Program-made: the position numbers and the translations under genes
DNA from: Stenotrophomonas sp. SY1
GTDB taxonomy: Bacteria; Pseudomonadota; Gammaproteobacteria; Xanthomonadales; Xanthomonadaceae
Reading direction: 5' to 3'
Assembly: GCF_021202945.1 (NCBI RefSeq)
Contig: NZ_JAJOYR010000001.1
Coordinates: 186,001-250,000, forward strand
DNA length: 64,000 bases
Shown: positions 46,910-58,433 of the stretch, one piece after another
Layout: each line of letters starts with the position of its first letter
How positions within the stretch are numbered: the first letter of the stretch is position 1
The notes under the pieces: generated by a model
Seen by the model: only the letters and a program-made list of their open reading frames with translations
The model's database searches: none
Told to the model about the DNA's origin: nothing

Positions 46910-49399
46910 ATGAAATTCCCGCTTGGAATCGCCCAGAAGCTGCGCCTGAGCCTGCTGGCGCTGGTGGTCGGCCTGGCCGTCATTGGTTCAGCCTACGCCT
47001 GGCTCAGCGCTGGCATGCAGCGCGCCGATCAGCGCCTGCAGAACTACCAGCAGGACGCCGCGCGGCTGGAAGCATTGGCAGCCGCCTTCGCCGAGGTGCG
47101 GCGCGCGCAGGCCGAGTATGCCATGTCGTTTTCGGCGCCCGCCGGCACCGCCTTCCTGGCTGCCAGCGAACGGCTGCAGGCTGCATTGGCATCGTCGGCA
47201 GGCAGCGCGCCGTGGAGCAAGGAGCTGGCCACGCCCCTGCGCGGCTACCTGGAGTCGGGCAAGGCACTGGATGAACGCATCAACGAGCTGGGCCATGACG
47301 CCGACAGTGGCTTGCAGGGCGACTTGCGCGGTGCCGTGCATCAGGTCGAGAACCTGATCGGCAACTACGACGTACCGGCGCTGCAGGTTTCGATGCTGAC
47401 CATGCGTCGCTACGAGAAGGATTTCATCCTGCGCCGCGAGCAGAAATATGCCGATGAACTGAGCGCGCAGGTGATGCCGTTCGAACTGCTGTTGCAGCAG
47501 GCGCGCATGCCCGAGGACATCAAGGCACAGGTGCGCGATGCCATGCAGCTGTACCAGGGTGCGTTCCTGTCCTACGCGGCGGCGCGCTTCGGCGCCGACA
47601 GCGAGACACAGGCGATGGATGATCTTGCCGCGCAGGCTGGGCCGGTCGTCCAGAAGCTGCAGCAGGAGCAGCGCACCGCATTGCAGCGGCAACGCGCAGA
47701 GCAGGCGTCGGCACGCACCTGGATGAATGTTGCATTTGCCGTCACCGTTCTTCTGGTCGGGCTGCTGCTGGTCACCTTGCTGCTGTTGCTGCTGCGTGCG
47801 GTCAGCCGCCCGCTGGCCGATGCGGCCGACTTCGCCCGCGCCATTGCCGATGGCCATCTCGATGGCAGCCTGGTGGTGCGCAACACGCACGACGAGATCG
47901 GGCGGCTGGCGACGGCGCTGATGCAGATGCAGGCCAGCCTGCGCGAGCGTATCGCCAGTGAGCGCATCGCCGCACAGGCCAACCAGCGCGTACGCCAGGC
48001 GCTGGACGTGGCCGGTGCGGCGGTACTGGTCACCGATGCCGAAGGCCGCGTCGTCTATGCGAATGAAGCGTTGGCGTACAGCTTCGCGCAGGCCGGTATC
48101 GGCCAGGCGATGGACACCGGCACCGACGTGGCGGTGTTGGGTGAGGACGTGCTGGCGGTCCTGCGCAAGGCGCAGCAAGCGGCCTCTGCTGTCGATGCGG
48201 AAGTGGAGCTGGGCAACAGTGGCTTTCTGCTGCGCACCAGCCCAGTGCTGGAGCACTCGCGCGTGCTGGGGTTGGTGATGGAGTGGCAGGACCGCCGCCT
48301 CGAACGGGTGATCGTCAACGAGGTGGCCGCCGTGGTGGCCGCCGCCGCCGCGGGTGACCTGCAGGGGCGCATCGCACTGGACGACAAGCAGGGTTTCGTC
48401 CGCCAGCTGGGTGAACGCATCAACGCATTGCTGGATAGCGTGCAGGCGCAGCTCGGTGATGCCACACGGGTGATTGGCCATTTCGCGCGCGGCGATCTGA
48501 GTGCGCGCATGCGTGACGACGGGCGGGGCATCTACGCCACGCTGCGCCAGGGCCTGGAGGTGGCGATGCAGCAGGTGGGCGGCATCGTTTCCAGCATCCA
48601 GCAATCGGCCGGCAGCGTGCAGGAGGCAGTGGACGACATGGCCAGCGGCACGGTCGATCTGTCCGGGCGCGTCGAAGAGCAGGTGCGCGACGTGAATGAC
48701 GCATTGCAGCGGGTGCGATCGGTAGCCGGCGAGGCCCGCGAAAATGCCGGCAGTGCGCGGCAAAGTGCAGCGGTCTCCGAGGCGGCAAGCCTGGCGGCGG
48801 AACGTGGCAGTGAAGCCACCGCTGCGGCGATCAGTGGCATGGAACAGCTGCGCGCATCGTCGCGGCATATCCGCGAGATCGTCGCTACCGTGAACAGTCT
48901 TTCGTTCCAGACCAACCTGCTGGCACTCAATGCGGCGGTGGAAGCGGCACGTGCCGGCAGCCACGGTCGCGGTTTTGCGGTGGTGGCCGGTGAAGTGCGG
49001 ATGCTGGCGCAGCGTTCCGCCGAAGCATCGCAGCAGATCCGCGTACTGGTGGATGAGTCGTTGCAGCAGGTGGAAGCCGGCGCGCGGCTGGTGGACACCA
49101 GTGGCGAGGCGATGCACGACATCAGCGGCCGGGTGCAGCAGGTGGTGACAGCGATGGCGCGCATCGACGCCGCATCGGAACGGCAGGTGGTTGCGGTCGA
49201 TGATGTGGAGCGGTTGCTACGCCGCATTGGCGAGGGCACGCAGCAGAGCGGCAAGGTCGCGCGTGCCTCCTCGCAGGCGGCGGTGGAGATGCGGGCGCAG
49301 GCGCAGGAGTTGGCGGCGGCTGCGGAGCGCTTCGTGGTGGCGGCCGAGTTGGAAGGCGAACAGGTGCAAGCGGCGGAGGAGTTGCGACGGTCGGCGTGA
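46910..49399 (+). CDS. Methyl-accepting chemotaxis protein with HBM-like sensor
   Basis: An 829-residue chemoreceptor. TM1 (about 11-31) and TM2 (about 275-297) bracket a long all-helical periplasmic domain of about 240 residues. It contains MRRYEKDFILRREQKY, resembling the helical bimodular (HBM) domain. HAMP (about 298-350), a PAS-like domain (about 360-450), a second HAMP-like segment (about 465-520) and the signalling hairpin follow; the tip reads SLSFQTNLLALNAAVEAARA. There is no NWETF-type tail. ATG 46910 has GGAG 7 bases before it and a sigma-28 promoter upstream. Known HBM receptors bind TCA acids or acetate, which fits the acetate locus around it (inference). Confidence 0.9.
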   Translation: MKFPLGIAQKLRLSLLALVVGLAVIGSAYAWLSAGMQRADQRLQNYQQDAARLEALAAAFAEVRRAQAEYAMSFSAPAGTAFLAASERLQAALASSAGSAPWSKELATPLRGYLESGKALDERINELGHDADSGLQGDLRGAVHQVENLIGNYDVPALQVSMLTMRRYEKDFILRREQKYADELSAQVMPFELLLQQARMPEDIKAQVRDAMQLYQGAFLSYAAARFGADSETQAMDDLAAQAGPVVQKLQQEQRTALQRQRAEQASARTWMNVAFAVTVLLVGLLLVTLLLLLLRAVSRPLADAADFARAIADGHLDGSLVVRNTHDEIGRLATALMQMQASLRERIASERIAAQANQRVRQALDVAGAAVLVTDAEGRVVYANEALAYSFAQAGIGQAMDTGTDVAVLGEDVLAVLRKAQQAASAVDAEVELGNSGFLLRTSPVLEHSRVLGLVMEWQDRRLERVIVNEVAAVVAAAAAGDLQGRIALDDKQGFVRQLGERINALLDSVQAQLGDATRVIGHFARGDLSARMRDDGRGIYATLRQGLEVAMQQVGGIVSSIQQSAGSVQEAVDDMASGTVDLSGRVEEQVRDVNDALQRVRSVAGEARENAGSARQSAAVSEAASLAAERGSEATAAAISGMEQLRASSRHIREIVATVNSLSFQTNLLALNAAVEAARAGSHGRGFAVVAGEVRMLAQRSAEASQQIRVLVDESLQQVEAGARLVDTSGEAMHDISGRVQQVVTAMARIDAASERQVVAVDDVERLLRRIGEGTQQSGKVARASSQAAVEMRAQAQELAAAAERFVVAAELEGEQVQAAEELRRSA

Positions 49400-49413
49400 G
49401 TGGCGGAAGGCGC

Positions 49414-49540
49414 CCCCTCCCCAACCCTCCCCAGCACCTGCGGTGCAAGGGAGGGGGCCAAGGGCGGCATGGCCGTGATCCGACAGCGCGCACGCTTCGC
49501 CGCTCCCTTTGGCGGAACCAAGGGGAGGGCGGGGGAGGGG
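49414..49540. repeat. Inverted pair of quadruplex-type tracts
   Basis: An exact 19-base copy (C-rich on +) lies at 49414-49432 and a variant, GGGGAGGGCGGGGGAGGGG, at 49522-49540. Palindromic CACCTGCGGTG and a CTCCCTTTGGCGGAACCAAG segment lie between. It occupies the gap between the convergent chemoreceptor and crbR genes (49400-49654), where no gene is seen. Confidence 0.85.
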
Positions 49541-49654
49541 GTGCTTGCGGTGCATGCGGAACCCGCTGCCGCGTATGCGGCCAGCGATAGCTCAAAGATG
49601 AAGGTGCTGGGATGGCATCCCAGTCTGCGATTCCATCCGAACCGGCGTTGCGGC

Positions 49655-50320
49655 TCAGTCTTCTTCCGGCGGCAGCACGATGGCGTCGTCGTCGATGGCC
49701 AGCTTACCGGCCATCAGCACCGCCTGGGTGCGGTTGGTGACGCCCAGCTTGCGCAGGATGGCGGTGACGTGGGCCTTGATGGTGGCTTCCGATACGCCCA
49801 GGTCGTAGGCGATCTGCTTGTTCAGGCGGCCGACGCCGAGCATCTGCAGCACGCGGAACTGCTGCGGGGTCAACTCGCGCAGGCGCTGCCCGACTTCGCG
49901 TTCTTCATGGTCGGTGGGCGGCACGTTGTGCGCTTCGGCCGGAGCCCAGCGTTCGCCATCGAGGATGGTGCCCAGCGCATGGCCAATCGTGTCCGAATCG
50001 GCGGATTTTGGAATGAAACCGAATGCACCGTGGTCGAGTGCGCGACGCATCACGGTGGCCTCCTCGCGGGCGGACACCACCACGATCGGCAACTGCGGAT
50101 GCAGCGAACGCAGGTGCACCAGTGCGTTGAAGCCCTGCGCGCCGGGCATGTTCAGATCCATCAGCACCAGATCGGCATCGGGATGCTGTTCGGCCAGTGT
50201 GTACAGCGCTTCGACGCTGTCGGCCTCCAGCAGTTGCACGCCGGGAATGACGCGTTGCACGGCGCCCTTGAGCGCTTCGCGGAACAGCGGATGGTCATCG
50301 GCGATCAGGAGGGTAGGCAT
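49655..50320 (-). CDS. crbR: LuxR/NarL-type response regulator, CrbR/ErdR-like
   Basis: A 221-residue two-component regulator. The receiver (1-120) has acidic residues IADDHP, phospho-acceptor Asp55 in LVLMDLNMPG and the switch Lys in FIPKSAD. A LuxR-type helix-turn-helix (about 148-212) has LTPQQFRVLQMLGVGRLNKQ and LGVSEATIKAHVTAILRKL. It lies just downstream of acs on the same strand and in the same locus as the SLC5-type kinase, matching the CrbS-CrbR (MxtR-ErdR) pair that controls acetate assimilation. ATG 50320 is preceded by GGTCATC-type sequence without a strong ribosome site. Confidence 0.85.
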   Translation of the reverse strand: MPTLLIADDHPLFREALKGAVQRVIPGVQLLEADSVEALYTLAEQHPDADLVLMDLNMPGAQGFNALVHLRSLHPQLPIVVVSAREEATVMRRALDHGAFGFIPKSADSDTIGHALGTILDGERWAPAEAHNVPPTDHEEREVGQRLRELTPQQFRVLQMLGVGRLNKQIAYDLGVSEATIKAHVTAILRKLGVTNRTQAVLMAGKLAIDDDAIVLPPEED

Positions 50321-50415
50321 GTGCGGTCCAATGCAGGTGACGGAACCGGGTCCGTCCAGGGTGACAGGATAGCGGTACTGACGCCGGCCAATGCCCTCCG
50401 CACTGGCCGGCGAAG

Positions 50416-50433
50416 GGGGCACGTACGTGCCCC
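50416..50433 (-). terminator. Perfect 18-base palindrome after acs
   Basis: GGGGCACGT-ACGTGCCCC, a few bases after the acs stop and about 95 bases before crbR. It could fold as an mRNA 3' hairpin or be a protein site. There is no T-run. Confidence 0.45.
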
Positions 50434-50441
50434 TCGAACAC

Positions 50442-52385
<1,944 letters not shown>

Positions 52386-52491
52386 GGCAACCCTCACCTT
52401 TGCACTTGTAACCAATGGATGCGCTGTGCCTGCGACACAGCCGGACCCACCAAGTGTGCCGCATCCGGCATACCCCGCGCTGCCCCTTTGA

Positions 52492-52507
52492 TTAGACGAT
52501 GGTCGAA
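52492..52507. promoter_or_regulatory. Palindromic operator candidate between acs and the porin
   Basis: TTAGACGATGGTCGAA has the symmetric form TTnGACnATnGTCnAA (12 of 16 positions fixed by symmetry). A related half-site series GACTAATGGCGAAT lies at 52523-52536, a direct-repeat partner of GACGATGGTCGAAT. It sits about 107 bases from the acs start and 115 from the porin start in the 237-base divergent gap. A CrbR site is the obvious guess. Confidence 0.5.
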
Positions 52508-52622
52508 TGCCCGCCCACTTACGACTAATGGCGAATAGCCGCCCGCTGGCGCCGCCGCGCACCCTGCCCGGGACCGTGCAGATGGCGCGGCCATCATTGC
52601 CAGTCGGGAGAGAGACTGATCC

Positions 52623-54056
52623 ATGAATACCCACATGTTGAAAACGGCCCGCAAGCCGCTCGTCGCGGCGATGTTCGTCGCGTTGCTTGCGCCGGGCATG
52701 GCGTTTGCACAGACGGCCAAGGAGAAAGCGCTTGAAGCGCGCGTGGCCGATCTGGAGCGCCAGGTGCAGTTGTTGTTGTCTGCCCAGCAGCAGCAACAGA
52801 CGGTGATCACCCAGACCCAGAACGACGTGGTGCAGGTGCAGCAGGCACAGGCCGCACGTCCGGCCGTGGCAGCAGTGCCGGCCGGCAAGCAGCCAATTCA
52901 GGTCACCACCATCACCCCGGGCGCGGCACCGGGCACAACCTTCAAGTTCGGCGGTTTCATCAAGGCCGACTTCTTGGCCACGCGTACCGGCGACGGGCAG
53001 CTGGCGGATGACGCCACCGGCCGTTCGCTGTACCTGCCGGGGCAGACACCGGTGCACGGTGCCGGCGGTTCGGGCAAGGCATCTGACGTGGACTACAACG
53101 CACATGCCAAGTTCTCGCGCTTCAACCTGGGCGTGGATTACCTGGGTGAGAACGGCGACAAGGCCGGCGGCTTCGTCGAGATGGATTTCTTCGGCAACTC
53201 GCTGGGCAACCAGACCGCCACCAACACCTACGGCGTCACCCTGCGTCACGCCTACATGTACTGGAACAAGTGGCTGGCCGGCCAGACCTGGTCCAACTTC
53301 ATGGACCCGGCCTCGATTCCCGAAGCGGCGGACTTCGTCGGCCCGACCGACGGCGTGGTGTTCGTGCGCCAGACCCAGGTGCGTTACACCAACGGCGGCC
53401 TGAGCATCTCGGCGGAGAACCCGGAAACCACCACGCTCACCGGCGCTTTCAACCCGGTGACCGGCAAGTGGAACGTGCCGGCGGTGGCCAACTCCGACCG
53501 CGGCTCGATGCCTGACCTGACCGTGCGTTATAACTGGAAGGGCGATTGGGGCACGTTCGGCATGGCCGGCCTGGTGCGCCAGCTCAAGGTGGACAACCAG
53601 ACCACCGGTGCCGATGCCAGCAAGGTGGCAGGTGGCCTGACCCTGGGCGGCAAGTGGGTCATGGGCGACAGCGACAGCCTGCACTACCAGCTGACCGGTG
53701 GCGAAGGCATCGCACGTTACATCGGCCTGGGTGTCACCGCCGACAGCGGCTACGACGCACTCCGTGACGAGCTCGATCCGACCGGCGTGATCGCCGGTTA
53801 CGTTGGCTGGCGCCACGCCTTCACCTCCAAGCTGCGCACCAACCTGATCTACGCACGCAGCGACTACGACAACGATGCGTCGATCACCGGCGACCTGGTG
53901 ACCAAGAGCGTGCAGTCCATCCGCGGCAACGTGTTCTATACGCCGATGCCCAAGGTCGATATCGGCGCTGAACTGATGTACGGCGTGCGCGAGATCGAGA
54001 ACGGCAAGAAGGGCGATATCAGCCGCCTGCAGTTCACCACCAAGTACAGCTTCTGA
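52623..54056 (+). CDS. DcaP-like trimeric outer-membrane porin
   Basis: A 477-residue precursor with a signal peptide (cut near AFAQ, residue 30). A coiled-coil region (about 32-75, [20 protein letters not shown]) and a Gln/Ala-rich linker precede a beta barrel (about 105-477) ending in the terminal Phe that signals outer-membrane insertion. The coiled coil plus barrel layout is that of DcaP porins, which take up small, often acidic solutes. Its position, divergent from acs and ahead of the acetate symporter, suggests a role in carboxylate entry. Confidence 0.85.
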   Translation: MNTHMLKTARKPLVAAMFVALLAPGMAFAQTAKEKALEARVADLERQVQLLLSAQQQQQTVITQTQNDVVQVQQAQAARPAVAAVPAGKQPIQVTTITPGAAPGTTFKFGGFIKADFLATRTGDGQLADDATGRSLYLPGQTPVHGAGGSGKASDVDYNAHAKFSRFNLGVDYLGENGDKAGGFVEMDFFGNSLGNQTATNTYGVTLRHAYMYWNKWLAGQTWSNFMDPASIPEAADFVGPTDGVVFVRQTQVRYTNGGLSISAENPETTTLTGAFNPVTGKWNVPAVANSDRGSMPDLTVRYNWKGDWGTFGMAGLVRQLKVDNQTTGADASKVAGGLTLGGKWVMGDSDSLHYQLTGGEGIARYIGLGVTADSGYDALRDELDPTGVIAGYVGWRHAFTSKLRTNLIYARSDYDNDASITGDLVTKSVQSIRGNVFYTPMPKVDIGAELMYGVREIENGKKGDISRLQFTTKYSF

Positions 54057-54062
54057 GCCACC

Positions 54063-54091
54063 GGCAGCGGCGCCACGACGGCGCCGCTGCC
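54063..54091 (+). terminator. 12-base-pair hairpin after the porin gene
   Basis: GGCAGCGGCGCC (54063-54074) pairs perfectly with GGCGCCGCTGCC (54080-54091) over a 5-base loop, 6 bases after the stop. It lacks a T-run, so partial termination or mRNA protection between the porin and DUF485-actP is more likely than full termination. Confidence 0.6.
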
Positions 54092-54142
54092 AATGCAGAA
54101 CACGCAGTACGCACCATCTCCCTACCCCCACGGGGAGCACTC

Positions 54143-54211
54143 ATGCTTCCGCGCCGGCGTGCATTGCACGCCAGTGCGGCCGTATTCCCGATCTCTGGAG
54201 AATTCCGATGA
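54143..54211 (+). CDS. Candidate 22-residue peptide coupled to DUF485
   Basis: ATG 54143 has the ribosome site CGGGGAG 5 bases upstream. The frame (MLPRRRALHASAAVFPISG, then EFR) stops at TGA 54211, overlapping the DUF485 ATG as ATGA. It contains a 17-base perfect palindrome (54156-54172, GGCGTGCA-T-TGCACGCC). It may be a leader peptide, or the palindrome may be an operator and the frame chance. Confidence 0.35.
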   Translation: MLPRRRALHASAAVFPISGEFR

Positions 54212-54525
54212 ATGCTTCCGTCGATCCCCGTGTTGAGCGGATCGCCTCCCACCCCGCCTACAAGCGGCTGCGCACCACGCGCAACCGGCTTGGCTGGTTC
54301 CTGACCATCCTGATGTTGATCGGCTACTACGGTTACATCGGCCTGATCGCCTTCGACAAGGCATTCCTGGCCACGCCGATCGGCGCCGGCAAGATCACCA
54401 CCGTCGGCATTCCGATCGCGTTGGGGCTGATGGTGTTCACCATCCTCATCACCGGCTTCTACGTGCGCCGCGCCAACAAGGAATTCGATCAGCTGACCCA
54501 GCAGATCGTGGAGGACGTTAAATGA
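54208..54525 (+). CDS. DUF485 membrane protein (YjcH-like)
   Basis: A small inner-membrane protein of 105 residues with two helices (about 28-50 and 67-90). It begins with a soluble stretch containing [20 protein letters not shown], characteristic of DUF485/YjcH, and ends [16 protein letters not shown]. In E. coli, yjcH lies between acs and actP. ATG 54208 has GGAGAA upstream. It overlaps actP by 4 bases, so the two are co-translated and presumably work together in acetate uptake; its own function is unproven. Confidence 0.92.
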   Translation: MNASVDPRVERIASHPAYKRLRTTRNRLGWFLTILMLIGYYGYIGLIAFDKAFLATPIGAGKITTVGIPIALGLMVFTILITGFYVRRANKEFDQLTQQIVEDVK

Positions 54526-56243
54526 CTCGTTCGTTTCTGCGCTCGGGCGCCGTGCTGGCCTTGATGGCGGCAAGCGGCGCGGCGTTGGCGGCCGGCGGCG
54601 ACATCGGCCAGACCGTGCGCCAGCCCACCAACTGGACCGCGATCATCATGTTCGCGACGTTCGTGCTGGCCACCCTGGGCATCACCAAATGGGCGGCCGG
54701 CCGCACCAAATCCGCGTCTGATTTCTACACCGCCGGTGGCGGCATCACCGGCTTCCAGAACGGTCTGGCCATTGCCGGTGACTACATGTCGGCGGCTTCG
54801 TTCCTGGGCATCACCGCGGCGGTGATGACCAATGGTTACGACGGCCTGATCTATGCGCTGGGCTTCCTGGTCGGTTGGCCGATCCTGACCTTCCTGATGG
54901 CCGAACGCCTGCGCAACCTTGGCCGCTTCACCTTCGCCGACGTGGCCGGCTACCGCTTCCAGCAGAAGCCGATCCGCATGTTTGCCGCCTCCGGCACGCT
55001 GGTGGTGGTGCTGTTCTACCTGATCGCGCAGATGGTCGGCGCAGGTGCGTTGATCAAGCTGCTGTTCGGGCTGGATTACTGGGTGGCAGTGGCGCTGGTT
55101 GGCGTGCTGATGATGGTCTACGTGCTGTTCGGTGGCATGACCGCCACCACCTGGGTGCAGATCATCAAGGCATGCCTGCTGCTGTTCGGTGTCACCTTCA
55201 TGGCCTTGATGGTGATGTGGCACTTCAACTTCAGCTTTGAGGCGCTGTTCACCGAGGCGGTGCGGGTCAAGACCCAGATCGCAGCCAACAGCGGCAAGAG
55301 TGCCGAAGAGGCAGCGACGACGGGGCTGGCGATCATGGGGCCCGGTGGCTTCGTGAAGGACCCGATCTCGGCCATCTCGTTCGGCATGGCGCTGATGTTC
55401 GGTACCGCCGGCCTGCCGCACATCCTGATGCGCTTCTTCACCGTTCCCGATGCAAAGCAGGCACGCAAGTCGGTGCTGTGGGCGACCACCTGGATCGGCT
55501 ACTTCTACATCCTGATCTTCATCATCGGTTTCGGTGCGATCGCACTGGTGCTGACCAACCCCGAGTACGCCGATCCGGTGACCGGCACCATCCAGGGTGG
55601 CCCGAACATGGCCGCCGTGCTGGTTGGCAAGGCGGTGGGCGGCAACCTGTTCATGGGCTTCATCTCGGCGGTGGCGTTTGCCACGATTCTGGCGGTGGTT
55701 GCGGGCCTGACCCTGTCCGGTGCCTCGGCGGTGTCGCATGACCTGTATGCCACCGTGTTCAAGCAGGGCAACCCGCCGCCGGGCTCGGAGCTGCGTGTGT
55801 CGCGCATGACGACGCTGGTGCTGGGCGTGGTCGCGGTGCTGCTGGGCATCGTGTTCGAGAAGCAGAACGTGGCCTTCATGGTGTCGCTGGCCTTCGCCAT
55901 CGCCGCCTCGGCCAACTTCCCGGTGCTGATCCTGTCGCTGCTGTGGAAGGACTGCACCACGCGCGGCGCGGTGATCGGTGGTTCGCTGGGTCTGGCTTCG
56001 TCGCTGATCCTGACGCTGCTGTCGCCGTCGGTGTGGGTGGACACGCTGGGCAATGCCGCCGGCAGTGCTCCGTTCCCGTACACCAGCCCGGCACTGTTCT
56101 CGATGACCATCGCGTTCGTGGGCATCTGGTTCTTCTCGATCACCGACAAGAGCCGCAATGCGCAGGCCGAACGTGCCGCCTACCCGGCACAGCAGGTGCG
56201 TGCCGAGACCGGCATTGGTGCGAGCAAGGCTTCGGATCACTGA
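54522..56243 (+). CDS. actP: Cation/acetate symporter ActP
   Basis: Sodium-coupled acetate permease of the SSS (SLC5) family, 573 residues with a cleavable-looking N-terminal segment ([20 protein letters not shown]) and about 13 membrane helices. Typical sequences are [20 protein letters not shown] near the start, [13 protein letters not shown], and [20 protein letters not shown]. The gene starts inside the end of the DUF485 gene (ATGA). A strong terminator follows. It completes the acetate set: porin, symporter, synthetase. Confidence 0.95.
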   Translation: MTRSFLRSGAVLALMAASGAALAAGGDIGQTVRQPTNWTAIIMFATFVLATLGITKWAAGRTKSASDFYTAGGGITGFQNGLAIAGDYMSAASFLGITAAVMTNGYDGLIYALGFLVGWPILTFLMAERLRNLGRFTFADVAGYRFQQKPIRMFAASGTLVVVLFYLIAQMVGAGALIKLLFGLDYWVAVALVGVLMMVYVLFGGMTATTWVQIIKACLLLFGVTFMALMVMWHFNFSFEALFTEAVRVKTQIAANSGKSAEEAATTGLAIMGPGGFVKDPISAISFGMALMFGTAGLPHILMRFFTVPDAKQARKSVLWATTWIGYFYILIFIIGFGAIALVLTNPEYADPVTGTIQGGPNMAAVLVGKAVGGNLFMGFISAVAFATILAVVAGLTLSGASAVSHDLYATVFKQGNPPPGSELRVSRMTTLVLGVVAVLLGIVFEKQNVAFMVSLAFAIAASANFPVLILSLLWKDCTTRGAVIGGSLGLASSLILTLLSPSVWVDTLGNAAGSAPFPYTSPALFSMTIAFVGIWFFSITDKSRNAQAERAAYPAQQVRAETGIGASKASDH

Positions 56244-56266
56244 TGGTCTAGCCATGTTGTGAACAC

Positions 56267-56297
56267 AGGCCGCCCTGCGAGGGGCGGCCTTTTTTTG
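56267..56297 (+). terminator. Rho-independent terminator of actP
   Basis: AGGCCGCCC (56267-56275) pairs with GGGCGGCCT (56282-56290) and is followed by TTTTTT. Confidence 0.94.
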
Positions 56298-56315
56298 TGC
56301 TGTGGCGGGAAGGCA

Positions 56316-56454
56316 CCCCTCCCCAACCCTCCCCTCCGCCTGCGGCGCAAGGGAGGGGGCCAAATGCGGCATTGCTGCAATCTGTCAGGCCTCGGGCCAG
56401 CTGCTTCTGCCCCCTCCCTTGCGCCGCAGGCGGAGGGGAGGGCTGGGAAAGGGG
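56316..56454. repeat. Inverted pair of quadruplex-type tracts
   Basis: An exact 19-base copy (C-rich on +) lies at 56316-56334 and a G-rich variant at 56435-56454 (GGGGAGGGCTGGGAAAGGGG). GCAAGGGAGGGGGC and GCCCCCTCCCTTGC lie between them in inverse orientation. It lies in the 314-base gap 56244-56557 with the actP terminator; no gene is seen. Confidence 0.85.
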
Positions 56455-56557
56455 GCTCTGCAGTCAGGTCTCAGCAACTGTGCCTAACGCCACCACCTCT
56501 TCACCGCCAATCGCATCGGGGTTTACAGTGGCCGCTTACCCGGGGAGGGGAGGCACC

Positions 56558-57973
56558 ATGGAATCGCAGAGCGATACACAGGCAGCACTGGAAGCAACAC
56601 TGGCGCAGTTGCGCCAGGCATGGATGCGGCAACGGCCCGATTACGCGCAGCGGCGCGATGACCTGCGCCGGCTGCGGGCGGCGTTCAAGGCGCGGATCGG
56701 CCAGATGAGCGAAGCCATCGCCGCCGACTTCGGCCATCGTTCGCACCACGAATCGGTGATTGCCGACGGCATGACCGTCACCGGCGAGATCGATCACCTG
56801 CTCTCGCACCTGCGCGGCTGGATGAAGCCCGAGCGGATCGGCGTGGGTTGGCGGTTCTGGCCGGCGCGGGCACAGCTGCGCGCGGTGCCGGTTGGCGTGG
56901 TCGGGGTGATCTCGCCCTGGAACTATCCGGTCAACCTTGCGCTGGTGCCGTTGGCCACCGCGATTGCCGCCGGCAACCATGTGCTGCTCAAACCTTCCGA
57001 GCACACGCCGCAGACCTCGGCGTTCCTGCAATCGTTGCTGGCCGAAGTGTTTCCAGCCGAGCGCGTGAGCGTCGTGCAGGGTGATGCCCGCGTGGCATCC
57101 GCGTTCTCGGCTTTGCCGTTCGACCATCTGGTGTTCACCGGTTCCACTGCGGTTGGCCGCAAGGTGATGGCGGCTGCCGCGCAGCACCTCACTCCGCTGA
57201 CGCTGGAGCTGGGTGGCAAGTCACCGGCGGTGGTGGCGGCGGACTACCCGGTTGCCGGCGCAGCCGCACGGCTGGCGACCGGCAAATGGTTCAACGCCGG
57301 GCAGACCTGCATCGCGCCGGATTACGTGCTGATCGACGAGGGCCGCATCGATGCGCTGGTCGAGGCACTGCGTGGGCAGATCCGGTCACGCTATGGCGAT
57401 TTCAGTGATGCCGGTGACTACAGCCGGATCATCAACGATGCGCAGTTCCAGCGGTTGAAGGACTATGTGAGCGATGCGCGTGGGCGTGGTCTGCAGGTGA
57501 TCGAGCTGGCGCAGATCGATGGGGAGCGGTCGCGCCGTGAGCGCTTGTTCCCGCCCACCCTGATCCTGCAGCCGGGTGACGATGCCACGGTGATGCAGGA
57601 CGAGATCTTCGGTCCGATCCTGCCGATCCGCAGTTACCGGAATCTTGATGAAGCCATCGCCACCATCAACGGCCGCGACCGGCCGCTTGCCTTGTATCCA
57701 TTCAGTCATGACAAGGCGACGGTGGAGAAGATCGTCGGGCAGACCGTGGCCGGCGGCGTCACCGTCAACGACACGCTGCTGCACTTCGCCATCAACGGTT
57801 TGCCGTTTGGTGGCATCGGCGCCAGTGGCATGGGCGCGTATCACGGCCGTGCCGGTTTCGATGCGATGAGCAAGCGCCTGCCGGTGTTGTGGCAGACCAA
57901 GCGTGCGGGCAGTGATCTGCTGCGCCCGCCTTACGCGAAAGTATCGAAGTTCATCGACCTGATTTCGCGTTGA
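56558..57973 (+). CDS. Coniferyl-aldehyde-type NAD(P)-dependent aldehyde dehydrogenase
   Basis: A 471-residue aldehyde dehydrogenase of the class 3-like group that includes CalB (coniferyl aldehyde to ferulate). Catalytic Cys251 lies in NAGQTCIAPDY and general-base Glu217 in LELGGKSP. The cofactor region has VISPWNYPVNLAL and FTGSTAVGRKV. The C-terminal LPFGGIGASGMGAYHG is typical. ATG 56558 is preceded by GGGGAGGGGAGG. The longer upstream frame runs through repeat DNA and is rejected. Substrate is inferred from family resemblance only. Confidence 0.85.
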   Translation: MESQSDTQAALEATLAQLRQAWMRQRPDYAQRRDDLRRLRAAFKARIGQMSEAIAADFGHRSHHESVIADGMTVTGEIDHLLSHLRGWMKPERIGVGWRFWPARAQLRAVPVGVVGVISPWNYPVNLALVPLATAIAAGNHVLLKPSEHTPQTSAFLQSLLAEVFPAERVSVVQGDARVASAFSALPFDHLVFTGSTAVGRKVMAAAAQHLTPLTLELGGKSPAVVAADYPVAGAAARLATGKWFNAGQTCIAPDYVLIDEGRIDALVEALRGQIRSRYGDFSDAGDYSRIINDAQFQRLKDYVSDARGRGLQVIELAQIDGERSRRERLFPPTLILQPGDDATVMQDEIFGPILPIRSYRNLDEAIATINGRDRPLALYPFSHDKATVEKIVGQTVAGGVTVNDTLLHFAINGLPFGGIGASGMGAYHGRAGFDAMSKRLPVLWQTKRAGSDLLRPPYAKVSKFIDLISR

Positions 57974-58433
57974 AAGAGAAAAGCCGTAACCGGACCGGAG
58001 CCCGGCCGGTTACGGATGACGCCGGCGCGAGGGAGAGGGAGCCGGTGTCGGAAAGTGATTGTTGGCCCCTCTCCCGTTTACGGGAGAGGGATTGGGGTGA
58101 GGGCAAGCTTCTAACGAGCGAACGTCAAAAGCGCCCCCATCCGCCCTGCGGGCACCTCGCTCCGCGCCCCTGCCCAGCGCAGCGCGCTGGGCGTTCGGTC
58201 TTGTACGAGCCAGTGGCTCGTAAGCAACAAGCCCTCACCCCGCAGGCGGGAGAAGGGAGGTCGTCAGGCTTCTGCCTTGAGCCCCTCTCCCTCCGGGAGA
58301 GGGGTTGGGGAGAGGGTTCGGGCGAAGCCCGCTGAGGTTGATTGGCACGCGGCTGCGTGCCTACCCTCATCCGCCCCTTCGGGGCACCTTCTCCCGGTGG
58401 GAGAAGGGTGGTGTTCCGAGTCCTTGCGGTCGC
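57974..58433. repeat. Intergenic array of C/G-rich hairpins
   Basis: This 460-base gap has no credible gene. It holds at least three stem-loops: CCCTCTCCCG-TTTA-CGGGAGAGGG (58067-58090), CCCCTCTCCC-TCC-GGGAGAGGGG (58282-58304), followed by TTGGGGAGAGGG, and CCTTCTCCC/GGGAGAAGG (58387-58407). They belong to a different repeat family from the 19-base tract. The second one, with its flank, also has four G-runs. Confidence 0.75.

Noticed and set aside
52386-54140. N-terminal extension of acs by 585 codons
   Set aside because: The extension is antisense to the porin gene and lacks similarity to acetyl-CoA synthetase, whose normal start is at 52385 with a good ribosome site.
57970-58335. A 121-codon plus-strand frame after the aldehyde dehydrogenase
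   Set aside because: It overlaps the dehydrogenase stop, consists of repeat hairpins and has no recognisable protein character.
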